Origin: Limnohabitans sp. Jir61
GTDB lineage: Bacteria; Pseudomonadota; Gammaproteobacteria; Burkholderiales; Burkholderiaceae_C
Assembly: GCF_003063545.1 (NCBI RefSeq)
Contig: NZ_NESD01000001.1
Location: 310,001-374,000, forward strand
DNA length: 64,000 bases
Direction: 5' to 3'
Part shown: in pieces, positions 43,821-53,077 of the stretch
Numbering within the stretch: position 1 is the stretch's first letter
Layout of the letters: each line of letters starts with the position of its first letter
The notes under the pieces: model-generated
What the model was told of the DNA's origin: nothing
Databases searched by the model: none
What the model saw: only the letters and a program-made list of their open reading frames with translations
Made by a program: the position numbers and the translations under genes

Positions 43821-44363
43821 TCAAGGACGAACAAAAATCGCGGATGGCGTGGATGTGCCGATAGGGTAGCCATCGTCATCCATTTGGTCTGAATCTAAAT
43901 GTGTGTCTTCAAACAATTTCAGTTGACCGCCAGCGGGGACAAACAAGACTTTTAAAAGGAACGCTGGGGAAAATGGTGGCGTATCCCCGCTGCTGCCCAG
44001 GTAAATGAGTTGAGCAGTAACGCCATTGCCTAAACTAGGGAGTACCCATTCATTGATTTGATAGAGCTGTTGGTATTGCGCGATGCTGTTGGTGCATGCG
44101 GCATCGTTGTAAGTCTTGTAATCAAATATTGCTGTGTAGTCGACGGTGAGTTCTAGTGCGGACTTTTTGATGAAATAAACCGTATCTGGACCTCCAGTTG
44201 TTAATCCGGAGCCTATGGCGATCGCGATTTCACAAGGCGCCTCGAGAGTCTTCCATTTCCATAAGATATTGCTTAGATCAAATTTTTCGGGAATGGGGTC
44301 CGTGCCACCGCCGCCACAGGCAGAAAGCAGCGCAGTGATGACCGTCAGAAGAAACTTCTTCAT
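43821..44363 (-). CDS. Small lipoprotein of unknown function
   Basis: This 180-aa protein starts MKKFLLTVITALLSACGGGG with lipobox LSAC at about residues 13-16. The rest is strand-rich with no family I recognise (SNILWKWKTLEAPCEIAIAIGSG, VTAQLIYLGSSGDTPPFSPAF). It begins 6 nt after the stop of the porin-like gene, so the two form an operon, probably an outer-membrane barrel with its lipoprotein partner (inference). Base composition is lower in GC than the flanking host genes. Confidence 0.75.
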   Translation of the reverse strand: MKKFLLTVITALLSACGGGGTDPIPEKFDLSNILWKWKTLEAPCEIAIAIGSGLTTGGPDTVYFIKKSALELTVDYTAIFDYKTYNDAACTNSIAQYQQLYQINEWVLPSLGNGVTAQLIYLGSSGDTPPFSPAFLLKVLFVPAGGQLKLFEDTHLDSDQMDDDGYPIGTSTPSAIFVRP

Positions 44364-44369
44364 GTGCTT

Positions 44370-45614
44370 TTAGTACTGATAGCCGAATCTCAGGCCGATG
44401 GCATATCCATTCGACGGAGTTCTTGTTGTAACCGCTGAACTTGTAAGCTCTGTTGCATGCAGAGCTTTGATGAATTGCATGCTGGTGAACACACCTTTTG
44501 CCCAATCGTGCCTCCAAGCAAGATTGAGCTGTTTGATGTTTGTTTCCCGTATTTGATTTTTGAAAAAAAAGTCGTAGGACAAGAAAACACTTTGCGTGTA
44601 GCGATAAATAGTCTCGCTCAGTCCGATCCCGATCATGTCTTGAGATGAGACCCGCGAGGTGGCTTCGACGGATGTAAATTCTTTTTTAAAGTTGTAGTTC
44701 AGATTGCAAGCGCCAACGGCTGCAACATCAGAAAGACAAGTAGCGTCTTGCGATTGGTGAAAACGTGTGAATCTGCCAAAAACTGTCGTTGAGATTGGAA
44801 ATGACAATGCCGCATAGACAGCTTGGTTGCTCTGTTTTGTCGTTCCAAGTTTGTCGTCGTCGGGTGTGAAAGCGCGATGTGTGCCTTTAATGACCGATAA
44901 ACGAGCTTCAACTGCATTGTTCAAGTTCAGCACATTGATATTGAATCCGGCTTTCTTATTCGACTCAACAATGTAGGGGTCATTTGGTGAGGGGGCTGGC
45001 ACAAAATCACCAAATTCTTTTGCTGCGTAATCGAACATGAGTGGCCTATAAACGCCTAATTGGAATTGAGTTAAATATGCTCCCCATGGTTTTCTGACAA
45101 ACAGCTGGACGCCAGGCGCACCTCCAGTTACATCTCTGAAATTCTGAAAGTTGCAGATGGGCTCTACATCTCTGATCCAGACACTGTCTGCCTCGTACGT
45201 GCGACACCAACTTGTTTTGTAGTCAACAACTCCAAACCGAAACCCTAAAAACGGTGAGATATGAGTTTCTATTTGCGCTTCATCAAGTCTGGCGCCTAAG
45301 GATTGGTTAGCTTGCGCTTTGAAGCTAAATTTTGTTGAACCCGTCAGAGGTTTGTTGCCTACAACCCAACCATACAAAGACGCGCTCTTGTAGGGGCGTT
45401 CGGTATGCGTGTCTGGTAAGAGTAAAAATGATCGTTCATCAACCAAACCTAAATTTGAATCAGTTTCGGTGCTTGCAGAAATACGCCAGGTGTCTACTCC
45501 TAGCTGGTAACTCCATTGGGTGTTTGATGTGTCATCTGTGTTTAATAAAGCGTGAGCGCTTGGCCAGCTCAATAAACCGATTAAGAAAAAGCATGTTGTT
45601 GCTCCATAGCGCAT
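44370..45614 (-). CDS. Outer-membrane porin-like beta-barrel protein
   Basis: This protein of about 414 aa has a signal peptide (MRYGATTCFFLIGLLSWPSAHA), many alternating amphipathic strands and a C-terminal aromatic residue (LRFGYQY), the usual marks of an outer-membrane barrel. No named family is recognised. The start could be 45671, adding 19 residues before the signal peptide. It is followed at once by a lipoprotein gene. The pair is flanked by AT-rich DNA and has an accessory look. Confidence 0.65.
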   Translation of the reverse strand: MRYGATTCFFLIGLLSWPSAHALLNTDDTSNTQWSYQLGVDTWRISASTETDSNLGLVDERSFLLLPDTHTERPYKSASLYGWVVGNKPLTGSTKFSFKAQANQSLGARLDEAQIETHISPFLGFRFGVVDYKTSWCRTYEADSVWIRDVEPICNFQNFRDVTGGAPGVQLFVRKPWGAYLTQFQLGVYRPLMFDYAAKEFGDFVPAPSPNDPYIVESNKKAGFNINVLNLNNAVEARLSVIKGTHRAFTPDDDKLGTTKQSNQAVYAALSFPISTTVFGRFTRFHQSQDATCLSDVAAVGACNLNYNFKKEFTSVEATSRVSSQDMIGIGLSETIYRYTQSVFLSYDFFFKNQIRETNIKQLNLAWRHDWAKGVFTSMQFIKALHATELTSSAVTTRTPSNGYAIGLRFGYQY

Positions 45615-45731
45615 TAAGCCGTGTAGGGCCAAATGTGATTCACTGATCGCTAGGAGCCAAGATAGACGCATGACGTCTATTTTATTGGTTTATATTAAAA
45701 ATTAGTTACTTTTAATTATTTAATGGTTGTT

Positions 45732-46670
45732 TTACAAATACGGGTTTAAAACTAACAGTGGCATCAACTGCGCAATATCGGCAGCTTGGCTTAATGATGT
45801 GCCAGGTGCTAACAATGCCGCTGCGCCTGATGCCATGCCGAATTGAAAGGCTTTGCGCAAACTTTCGTCACGATTTAGTGCCCACACCATTGCCGCCACA
45901 AAGCTGTCGCCCGCGCCAATGGTGGTTTGCACGTCTACCTTGATGCTGCGCGCGCACCAGTGCTCGCTGGCACTAACGACCATCGCGCCTTCTGCGCCCA
46001 GCGAGACCGCCACAATTTCGGCTTGCCCACTTTGAATCAACTGTTGTGCCGCTTCCATTTGGCTAGCTTCATCCGGCAAGGCTTGACCCGTGAGGTCACG
46101 CAGCTCACGCAAACTGGGCTTGAATAAATACACCCCTACCTTCAAGGCCTCGGCCAATGCTGGGCCGTTGGCGTCGAGCACCACGCGGACGTTGTGTTGT
46201 TTGGCGAGTGTTGTTAAACGTGCATAGAAGTTCTCAGGTACGCCCGGTGCTATGCCACCGCTGATGACCAAAAACTTTTTGGGCATGTGTTTCGCCACAA
46301 AGTCAAAGCAAGCTTCGTATTCAGCCGCGGACACATGGGGGCCGGGCAATACAAAGCGGAAGTCGTTGCCGCTCGACGTCTCGTGTGCTGTGAAGCTCTC
46401 GCGCGTTTCTTCGGCAATGGGTATGACATGGCAGCGCACTTTTTCGGCGCTCATCAGTTTGTGGTGGCGCTCGCCAGTCACACCGCCTGCCAAATACACA
46501 GACACACAGTTGGCACCTAAGCGGTGCAACACACGTGCGACGTTGACGCCACCACCGCCTGGATGTTTGAGGGTGGGGCCGCAACGCATCTTGTGGGTAT
46601 CGCTCACCTTGTCGATGGTGGTCAATACATCCAAGGCTGGGTTGATGGTGATGGTGAGAATGTCAGTCAT
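45732..46670 (-). CDS. pfkB: PfkB-family sugar kinase (1-/6-phosphofructokinase type)
   Basis: This 312-aa ribokinase-fold enzyme has the PfkB entry TITINPALDVLTTIDKV, the substrate motif KHPGGGGVNVARVLHRLG and the second signature VQTTIGAGDSFVAAMVWAL, where D of GAGDS is the catalytic base. The closest type is E. coli Pfk-2 or LacC/FruK; the exact sugar phosphate is not certain. ATG 46670 overlaps the end of the DUF2127 gene by 8 nt, so they are coupled. Confidence 0.87.
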   Translation of the reverse strand: MTDILTITINPALDVLTTIDKVSDTHKMRCGPTLKHPGGGGVNVARVLHRLGANCVSVYLAGGVTGERHHKLMSAEKVRCHVIPIAEETRESFTAHETSSGNDFRFVLPGPHVSAAEYEACFDFVAKHMPKKFLVISGGIAPGVPENFYARLTTLAKQHNVRVVLDANGPALAEALKVGVYLFKPSLRELRDLTGQALPDEASQMEAAQQLIQSGQAEIVAVSLGAEGAMVVSASEHWCARSIKVDVQTTIGAGDSFVAAMVWALNRDESLRKAFQFGMASGAAALLAPGTSLSQAADIAQLMPLLVLNPYL

Positions 46671-47142
46671 GCATTTGATTTTGTTGATGGCGTTGCCATA
46701 GGGCGTGCGTGAGGTAGCCCACGATGACTGCATTCAACACCACGATGAAAGCGTTCAACCACGAAGGCTCGCGCACCCAGTGCACCACTTCAAATGGAAT
46801 ATAAATACCGCCCGATAACGCGCCCAAGTACTCGCCCCACACCTTGCTTAACCACAAACCCGTGGCTTCGATGAAGCGCAGTGCAATGTAGGCCGATCCG
46901 AGCCCGACCAACATTTGCACATCGGTTTCAGGCAGCAAATCGGCGTAATGCAGTAGCAACGAGGGGTAGTGGCCTTCGGGGTTGAGTCCAAAGCGGCCAA
47001 TGAGTGTCATTGCAGCTGCACGCGCATCGTGGTGCAGCAGGTCAAGAACACCAATCAAACCTGCCAGTGCGGCCAAGCCTTTGGTCGCTTCAAAGATCGC
47101 GATGGCGCGAAGGGCGCTACGCGGATCTTTGATGTCAGACAT
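46663..47142 (-). CDS. DUF2127 family membrane protein
   Basis: This 159-aa protein has about four hydrophobic helices. It starts MSDIKDPRSALRAIAIFEATKGLAALAGLIGVLDLLHHD, followed by LGSAYIALRFIEATGLWLSKVWGEYLGALSGGIYIPFEV, the DUF2127 pattern. Function is unknown. It begins 1 nt after the argH stop and overlaps pfkB, so argH-DUF2127-pfkB look like one transcript. Confidence 0.83.
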   Translation of the reverse strand: MSDIKDPRSALRAIAIFEATKGLAALAGLIGVLDLLHHDARAAAMTLIGRFGLNPEGHYPSLLLHYADLLPETDVQMLVGLGSAYIALRFIEATGLWLSKVWGEYLGALSGGIYIPFEVVHWVREPSWLNAFIVVLNAVIVGYLTHALWQRHQQNQMHD

Positions 47143-47143
47143 C

Positions 47144-48592
47144 TCAGGCGAGGCGTTTGTGATGACGTTCAATCTGTGCCCGCACCTGCACAGGCGCTGT
47201 GCCACCCAAGGTGTTACGCGCATTGAGTGAACCATGCAGGCTCAAGCAGTCGTACACATCTTTTTCGATGGCAGGGTGAAAGCTTTGCAGCACTTCCAGT
47301 GGCAGCTCAGACAAGTCGCAGTTGTGGCTGGCGGCTGCCTTCACTGCGTGAGCCACGGTCTCGTGGGCATCGCGGAAGGGCTGGCCTTTTTTCACCAAGT
47401 AGTCGGCCAAGTCGGTTGCTGTGGCAAAGCCTTTTTTGGCCGCGTCTTCCATGGCTTGGGCGTTGACGGTGATGCCGCCTTCTTTTTGGCTCGTGGCTGG
47501 GTTGACTTGGCCGCCCACCATTTCGCTGAAGATGCGCAGGGTGTCTTTGAGTGTGTCCACCGTGTCAAACAAAGGCTCTTTGTCTTCTTGGTTGTCTTTG
47601 TTGTAGGCCAGTGGCTGGCCTTTCATCAAGGTGATGAGGCCCATCAAGTGGCCGACCACACGGCCTGTTTTGCCGCGTGCGAGTTCAGGCACGTCTGGGT
47701 TTTTCTTCTGCGGCATGATCGAGCTGCCGGTGGTGAAGCGGTCGGCAATTTTGATGAAACCAAAGTTTTGGCTCATCCACAAAATCAACTCTTCCGACAT
47801 GCGGCTGATGTGCACCATGCACAGGCTGGCGGCGGCGGTGAACTCAATCGCGAAGTCGCGATCGCTCACGCCGTCCAAGCTGTTTTGGCAGACTTGGGCG
47901 TTGCCGTGTTCATCGACCATGCCCAGTGTGCGGGCCACGCGTTCGCGGTCCAGTGGGTAGGTGGTGCCAGCCAAAGCGGCGCTGCCCAATGGCAAGCGGT
48001 TGGTGCGGCGGCGCACGTCGATCATGCGTTCGGCGTCACGGGCAAACATTTCCACATAGGCCAACAGGTGGTGGGCAAAGCTCACGGGCTGGGCCACTTG
48101 CAAGTGGGTGAAGCCGGGCAGGATGACTTCGACGTTTTTCTCGGCCACTTCGACGAGTGACTTTTGCAAATCGACCAACAAGTCGATGATCAGGTCCATC
48201 TCGCTGCGCAACCACAGGCGCACGTCGGTGGCCACTTGGTCGTTGCGGCTGCGGCCCGTATGCAGGCGTTTGCCCGCGTCGCCCACCAGTTGGGTAAGGC
48301 GCGCTTCGATGTTGAGGTGCACGTCTTCAAGGTCGAGCTTCCACTCGAATTGGCCGGATTCAATTTCAGACCAAATTTGCGCCATTCCTTTTTCAATAGC
48401 GGCTTGATCGTCTTTGCCAATGATGCCTTGGTGGCCCAGCATCTCGGCGTGGGCCAAGCTGCCCGTGATGTCGGCTTGCCACAAGCGCTTGTCAAAGAAC
48501 ACACTGGCGGTGTAGCGCTTGACCAACTCGCTCATGGGTTCAGAAAATAGGGCGGACCACGCTTGGGATTTTTTGTCGAGTTGGTTTGTCAT
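47144..48592 (-). CDS. argH: Argininosuccinate lyase
   Basis: This 482-aa lyase makes arginine and fumarate in the last step of arginine synthesis. Family marks are [19 protein letters not shown], the catalytic-loop signature [24 protein letters not shown] and [17 protein letters not shown]. Length is slightly above the usual 460 aa. ATG 48592 gives [20 protein letters not shown]. It is divergent from hemC with about 165 bp between them. Confidence 0.95.
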   Translation of the reverse strand: MTNQLDKKSQAWSALFSEPMSELVKRYTASVFFDKRLWQADITGSLAHAEMLGHQGIIGKDDQAAIEKGMAQIWSEIESGQFEWKLDLEDVHLNIEARLTQLVGDAGKRLHTGRSRNDQVATDVRLWLRSEMDLIIDLLVDLQKSLVEVAEKNVEVILPGFTHLQVAQPVSFAHHLLAYVEMFARDAERMIDVRRRTNRLPLGSAALAGTTYPLDRERVARTLGMVDEHGNAQVCQNSLDGVSDRDFAIEFTAAASLCMVHISRMSEELILWMSQNFGFIKIADRFTTGSSIMPQKKNPDVPELARGKTGRVVGHLMGLITLMKGQPLAYNKDNQEDKEPLFDTVDTLKDTLRIFSEMVGGQVNPATSQKEGGITVNAQAMEDAAKKGFATATDLADYLVKKGQPFRDAHETVAHAVKAAASHNCDLSELPLEVLQSFHPAIEKDVYDCLSLHGSLNARNTLGGTAPVQVRAQIERHHKRLA

Positions 48593-48757
48593 ATAGGCCA
48601 GATTTTATCGGGCTTGCGACGGTTTCCTGCCACGACGTTTTGCTTTCGTCTTGGCAGCGAGCGCTTTCTGCAAGCCAAACGCCAAGGCCCGCCTGCTAAC
48701 ATTTGTCGCAATTGATTTCGCCACGCGCCTCGTGGCCCTGAAAAAGCGAGTTTTGTT

Positions 48758-49696
48758 TTGTCCACTGCCTCTACTTCCCCTGTTTCCTTGACCATCGCCA
48801 CCCGCGAAAGCCGCTTGGCCATGTGGCAAGCCGAGCACGTGCAAGCTTTGCTACAGGCTCAAGGCCACAGCGTGGCGCTGTTGGGCATGACCACACAGGG
48901 TGATCAAATCCTGGACCGCAGTCTCAGCAAAGTAGGCGGCAAGGGCTTGTTTGTGAAAGAACTTGAAGTTGCATTGGAAGAAGGCCGCGCCAACTTGGCC
49001 GTGCATTCGCTCAAAGACGTGCCCATGGATTTGCCCGAAGGCTTTGACCTGGCCTGCGTGATGGAGCGCGAAGACCCGCGTGATGCGTGGGTGTCGTCCA
49101 AATACGCGCACCTCAATGATTTGCCGCAAGGCGCGGTGGTGGGCACGTCTAGCCTGCGTCGCACCGTGCTGCTGCGTGCTCTGCGCCCCGATTTGAAGAT
49201 CGAGCCCCTGCGTGGCAACCTCGACACCCGTTTGCGCAAGCTCGACGAAGGTCAGTACGACGGCATTGTGTTGGCCGCTGCAGGTCTCAAGCGTTTGGGC
49301 TTGGGCGAGCGCATTCGTCACATTTTTGAAACCACCGAAATGTTGCCCGCTGCAGGGCAGGGCGCCTTGGGCATTGAGGTGCGCAGCAACCGCGCCGACG
49401 TCGCCCAAGCCTTGGCCCCCTTGGCCGATGCCGCCACATGGCTGACCGTGACCGCCGAGCGTGCCGTGAGCCGCGCCATGGGCGGCAGCTGCTCTATGCC
49501 TTTGGCCGCACACGCCACTTTGACAGACGGCGTGCTGCACTTGCAAGCCGCTTGGGGCGACCCATCGGGCGCGCCCGTGTTGCTGCGTGCTGAAGTCAAG
49601 CAAGCTTTGAATGCGGCTGACCCTGCTTCGCGCGATGCAGCCAATGCATTGGGCGAATCGGTGGCGGCTCAGTTGCGTGCGCAAGGCGCTCACTAA
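48758..49696 (+). CDS. hemC: Porphobilinogen deaminase (hydroxymethylbilane synthase)
   Basis: This 312-aa enzyme condenses four porphobilinogens into hydroxymethylbilane for heme synthesis. Seen are [56 protein letters not shown], and the dipyrromethane cofactor Cys in [14 protein letters not shown]. The proposed TTG start at 48758 gives [18 protein letters not shown]; no ATG lies close. It leads the hemC-hemD-hemX-hemY operon. Confidence 0.94.
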   Translation: MSTASTSPVSLTIATRESRLAMWQAEHVQALLQAQGHSVALLGMTTQGDQILDRSLSKVGGKGLFVKELEVALEEGRANLAVHSLKDVPMDLPEGFDLACVMEREDPRDAWVSSKYAHLNDLPQGAVVGTSSLRRTVLLRALRPDLKIEPLRGNLDTRLRKLDEGQYDGIVLAAAGLKRLGLGERIRHIFETTEMLPAAGQGALGIEVRSNRADVAQALAPLADAATWLTVTAERAVSRAMGGSCSMPLAAHATLTDGVLHLQAAWGDPSGAPVLLRAEVKQALNAADPASRDAANALGESVAAQLRAQGAH

Positions 49697-49712
49697 AACC
49701 ACCTTGCTGGCC

Positions 49713-50513
49713 ATGCGCGTCATCATCACCCGACCTGCAGGCGATTCGCTCGCGTGGGTCGATGCACTGCAAGCCGCTGGCCACCAATCGCTGGCCTTGC
49801 CTTTGATTGATGTAGGCCCCGTGAGCAATTCGCAACCCGTTTTGCAGGCGTGGGCGCAGTGGCCCAACTTTCAAGCAGTAATGTTTGTCAGCGCACAAGC
49901 TGTGCGTTATTTCTTTGAATGCCAACCCGCCGCGCTGCAAGGCAGCAACGCCACTTGGACGAACGGCCCGCGCTGTTGGGCCACCGGCCCCGGCACGCAC
50001 AAAGCCTTGCTGCAAGCGGGTGTGCCCGAGGCGTGCATGGATAGCCCTGCTGCTGATGCCGCGCAGTTTGACTCGGAAGCCTTGTGGCAACGGGTGTCAG
50101 CCCAAGTTCAAAGAGGCAAACCTGTGCTCATCGTTCGGGGCTTGGATGTCAACACCCAGCCGGATGCCGCGCTAAATGGCACAGGCCGTGATTGGCTTGC
50201 TCAGCAACTGCAAGCCGCGGGCGCATCGGTCCAGTTTGTGGTGGCCTATGAGCGTCGCGCACCCGAGTGGACAGCATCGCAAAGAACGCAAGCTGCCCAA
50301 GCCGCGATGGACGGCAGCCTGTGGTGCTTTAGCAGTTCCCAGGCCATCCAGAATTTAGCGCTGGCATTGCCAGCCCAAAGCTGGGTCCGTGCCCGCTGCA
50401 TCGCCACCCATCCACGCATTGCACAAACTGCGCAGACTTTGGGTTTTGGTGAAATTCATCTGTCTAAACCGTCTCTGGCAGATTTATTAGTCTCATTAGA
50501 ATCTCTGGCATGA
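49713..50513 (+). CDS. hemD: Uroporphyrinogen-III synthase
   Basis: This 266-aa protein follows hemC by 16 nt and has the loosely conserved HemD pattern: VIITRPAGDSLAWVDALQAAGHQSLALPLIDVG, FVSAQAVRYFFE, VLIVRGLDVNTQPD, WCFSSSQAI, and a final CIATHPRIAQTAQTLGFGEIHLS. It closes and inverts ring D to make uroporphyrinogen III. HemD is poorly conserved, so context is important here. Its stop overlaps the hemX start (ATGA). Confidence 0.88.
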   Translation: MRVIITRPAGDSLAWVDALQAAGHQSLALPLIDVGPVSNSQPVLQAWAQWPNFQAVMFVSAQAVRYFFECQPAALQGSNATWTNGPRCWATGPGTHKALLQAGVPEACMDSPAADAAQFDSEALWQRVSAQVQRGKPVLIVRGLDVNTQPDAALNGTGRDWLAQQLQAAGASVQFVVAYERRAPEWTASQRTQAAQAAMDGSLWCFSSSQAIQNLALALPAQSWVRARCIATHPRIAQTAQTLGFGEIHLSKPSLADLLVSLESLA

Positions 50514-51610
50514 AGCCAGAGCACGACGACACCCACAACCTCCCGCCTTTGGGCCACACCACAGAACCGCTTGCGAGCGCAAGTGAGTTCAACAGCGCGA
50601 ACACGGACCAGACAACCGACACCAGCAAGTGGCTCACGCGCAGCATCGGCGCTTTGGCGGTGGTCGGCGCTGTGGGCTCGGGTCTGATGTGGGCCAAGCT
50701 CTCGGGCATTCAAGAACAACTCGCACGCCAAAGCGCTGACACCGGCAGCCAAGCCGTGGAAGCGCGTGTGACGTCTAAGCAAGCCGAAGAGCTGGCGCGC
50801 GAAACTGCGGCACGTTTGGCAGTGACCGATGCCAAGCTCAGCGAAGTGTCTCTGCAACGCAGCCAACTCGAAGAGCTGATGCAAAGCCTCTCACGCTCAC
50901 GTGACGAAAACTTGGTGGTCGACATCGAGTCTGCCATTCGTTTGGCCCAGCAGCAAGCTCAGCTTACGGGGAGCGTGCAGCCGTTGTTGGCTGCGCTCAA
51001 CTCTGCTGAGCAACGCTTGACCAAAGTCGCGCAACCGCGCCTCGCGCCCGTGTTGCGTGCTGTGACCCGTGATATCGAACGCATCAAATCCACCGCTGTG
51101 GCCGACACGCCTGCACTGTTGTTCAAGCTTGACGAGTTGGTGCGCGTGGTGGACACCTTGCCCATGGTCAACGCGGTGGGTGTGGTCAACAAAGACAAGC
51201 CATTGCAACCCGTGCCCGCCACTAGCTGGGCCAAAGCCATCAGCATGAGCTGGTGGGAGAAGGTGTTGTCGGATGTGTGGGATGACGCGCGAAGCCTGAT
51301 TCGCGTGAGCCGCATCGACAAGCCTGAAGCCAGCATGCTCGCACCCGATCAAAGCTACTTTGTGCGTGAAAACCTGAAGCTGCGTTTGCTCAACGCCCGT
51401 TTGGGTTTGTTGGCCCGCCACTTTGATGTGGTGCAGTCCGACATGAAGCAAGCCAACGACGATTTGGCGCATTACTTCGACATGCAAACCCGCCAAGGCC
51501 AAACCACTTTGGCGCTGGCGCGTGAGGTGCTGACGCAGTCCAAGCAAATCGAGATTCCGCGCGTGGACGACACCATCGCGGCCCTCACCACTGCTGCAGC
51601 GGGGCGCTGA
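50510..51610 (+). CDS. hemX: HemX-like membrane protein of the heme cluster
   Basis: This 366-aa protein has a disordered N terminus, one membrane helix (about residues 45-65, SIGALAVVGAVGSGLMWAKL), a coiled coil of about 80 residues (KQAEELARETAARLAVTDAKLSEVSLQ and onward) and a C-terminal globular domain (ISMSWWEKVLSDVWDDARSLIRVSRI). This is the HemX layout; the family is often labelled uroporphyrinogen-III C-methyltransferase but lacks methylase motifs. It may scaffold tetrapyrrole enzymes with HemY. It overlaps hemD by 4 nt. Confidence 0.88.
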   Translation: MKPEHDDTHNLPPLGHTTEPLASASEFNSANTDQTTDTSKWLTRSIGALAVVGAVGSGLMWAKLSGIQEQLARQSADTGSQAVEARVTSKQAEELARETAARLAVTDAKLSEVSLQRSQLEELMQSLSRSRDENLVVDIESAIRLAQQQAQLTGSVQPLLAALNSAEQRLTKVAQPRLAPVLRAVTRDIERIKSTAVADTPALLFKLDELVRVVDTLPMVNAVGVVNKDKPLQPVPATSWAKAISMSWWEKVLSDVWDDARSLIRVSRIDKPEASMLAPDQSYFVRENLKLRLLNARLGLLARHFDVVQSDMKQANDDLAHYFDMQTRQGQTTLALAREVLTQSKQIEIPRVDDTIAALTTAAAGR

Positions 51611-51611
51611 C

Positions 51612-52910
51612 ATGAGAGCAGCTTTGTGGTTTGTGGCCTTGTTTGGCGTGGCCGTGGCTTCGGCCTTGTTGGCCGGTGGTAATCAAAGCACGGTCACTGT
51701 GTTTTGGTCGCCGTACCGTGTCGACTTGTCGCTCAATTTGGTGTTGCTGGCACTCGTGGTGTTGTTCGTCATGTTGCACTTGGCATGGCGTGCTATGACG
51801 GCTTTGTTTGAATTACCGCACCAAGCTCGTCGCTGGCGCTTGCAACAAAAAGAGCGTGCCATGCACGCCGCTTTGTTAGATGCTTTGTCCGAGCTGTGGA
51901 GTGGCCGCTATGTGCGTGCCGTGAAGTCGGCCGATAAAGCGCTGGCTTTGGAAAGCCTATTGGCCTCGGTGCGTACCCCTGATGACCCTGCACCTCGTCA
52001 CGCGCATCAGTTGCGCGCGGTGGCGCATTTGGTGGCTGCTGAAAGTGCGCACGCTTTGCGTGACCGTGACACACGCGTGTCGCACCTGCAAGCCATCATG
52101 GCGATGAACCGTGATGAGTCTGGCGAGACCGTGGAAGAAACCATGGAGTCCGCCTACTTGGCCGCTGCTCGTTGGGCTATGAGTGACCGCGATGCACCCG
52201 AGGCCATGCGTTGGTTGGATGGACTGCGTCATGGTGCTGCACGCCGTATGCTGGCCTTGCGCATGCGCCTCAAAGCAGCACGCCTAAATCAACAACACCG
52301 CACGGCATTAGAGACGGCGCGTTTGTTGTCTAAGCACGGTGCGTTTTCAGAAACCGCAGGTCAAAGCTTGTTACGCGAGTTGGCTGTTTCCAGTTTGAAC
52401 GAGGCGCATGACAGCGCCCAATTGCAACGCGCGTGGGAAGGCTTAGAAGCTTCTGAGCGCAACCAACCCGAAGTGGTGCTGCATGCTGCACAACGCATGC
52501 TCAAACTCAGCGGCGAAGCCACGGCCGTGATGCCTTGGCTCACACCGTTGTGGAACCGCATGGTGCAGCAGCCCGACAGCTGCACACCCGCCATTCGCGA
52601 GCGCGTGGCCCAAACCTTGGCCCGTGCTTTGTTGATGTTGCCCACTGACCCCGAGTGGTTGGCAAGCATCGACCGCGCACGTCAAACTTACCCACGCTGG
52701 GTGGAGTTGCAGTACTTGGCTGGCATGGTGTGCTGGCATCACGCCTTGTGGGGTAAGGCCCAACAGATGCTGGAGCAAGCTGCACCGCAACTCTCCCATG
52801 CCGACATGCAGCGCCAAGCGTGGCGCACCTTGGCTCAATTGGCTGAGCAAAAAGAAGACACGGCACGTGCCCAGTTGTGTTGGAAACGAGCCGCTGAAGT
52901 GGCTGCATAA
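51612..52910 (+). CDS. hemY: HemY-type membrane protein with TPR-like repeats
   Basis: This 432-aa protein has two N-terminal helices (about residues 1-22 and 36-60: LWFVALFGVAVASALLAGG, LSLNLVLLALVVLFVMLHL) and a long helical-repeat region after it, the HemY_N plus TPR plan. In E. coli it lies beside HemX and affects heme synthesis; it is not the oxygen-dependent protoporphyrinogen oxidase also called HemY. It starts 1 nt after the hemX stop and ends the operon. Confidence 0.89.
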   Translation: MRAALWFVALFGVAVASALLAGGNQSTVTVFWSPYRVDLSLNLVLLALVVLFVMLHLAWRAMTALFELPHQARRWRLQQKERAMHAALLDALSELWSGRYVRAVKSADKALALESLLASVRTPDDPAPRHAHQLRAVAHLVAAESAHALRDRDTRVSHLQAIMAMNRDESGETVEETMESAYLAAARWAMSDRDAPEAMRWLDGLRHGAARRMLALRMRLKAARLNQQHRTALETARLLSKHGAFSETAGQSLLRELAVSSLNEAHDSAQLQRAWEGLEASERNQPEVVLHAAQRMLKLSGEATAVMPWLTPLWNRMVQQPDSCTPAIRERVAQTLARALLMLPTDPEWLASIDRARQTYPRWVELQYLAGMVCWHHALWGKAQQMLEQAAPQLSHADMQRQAWRTLAQLAEQKEDTARAQLCWKRAAEVAA

Positions 52911-53009
52911 AGCAGCAGTGCTTTAGTCATGCCATCACCTGTACATGGCCGTAGCTGCTGCGCAGCATGTTTTACCTAGAGGGTCAAACATCACTACACA
53001 CCACAAACA

Positions 53010-53042
53010 AAAACGGCCTAGATTTCTCTAGGCCGTTTTCTT
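53010..53042 (+). terminator. Terminator between hemY and rne
   Basis: AACGGCCTAGA and TCTAGGCCGTT form an 11-bp stem around TTTC, followed by TTC and TTTT. The stem is preceded by A-rich sequence, so it can also serve the convergent rne gene on the minus strand. Confidence 0.8.
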
Positions 53043-53077
53043 TTGGGACTCACCACCCCTTGCGGGGTGAGGGTGGT

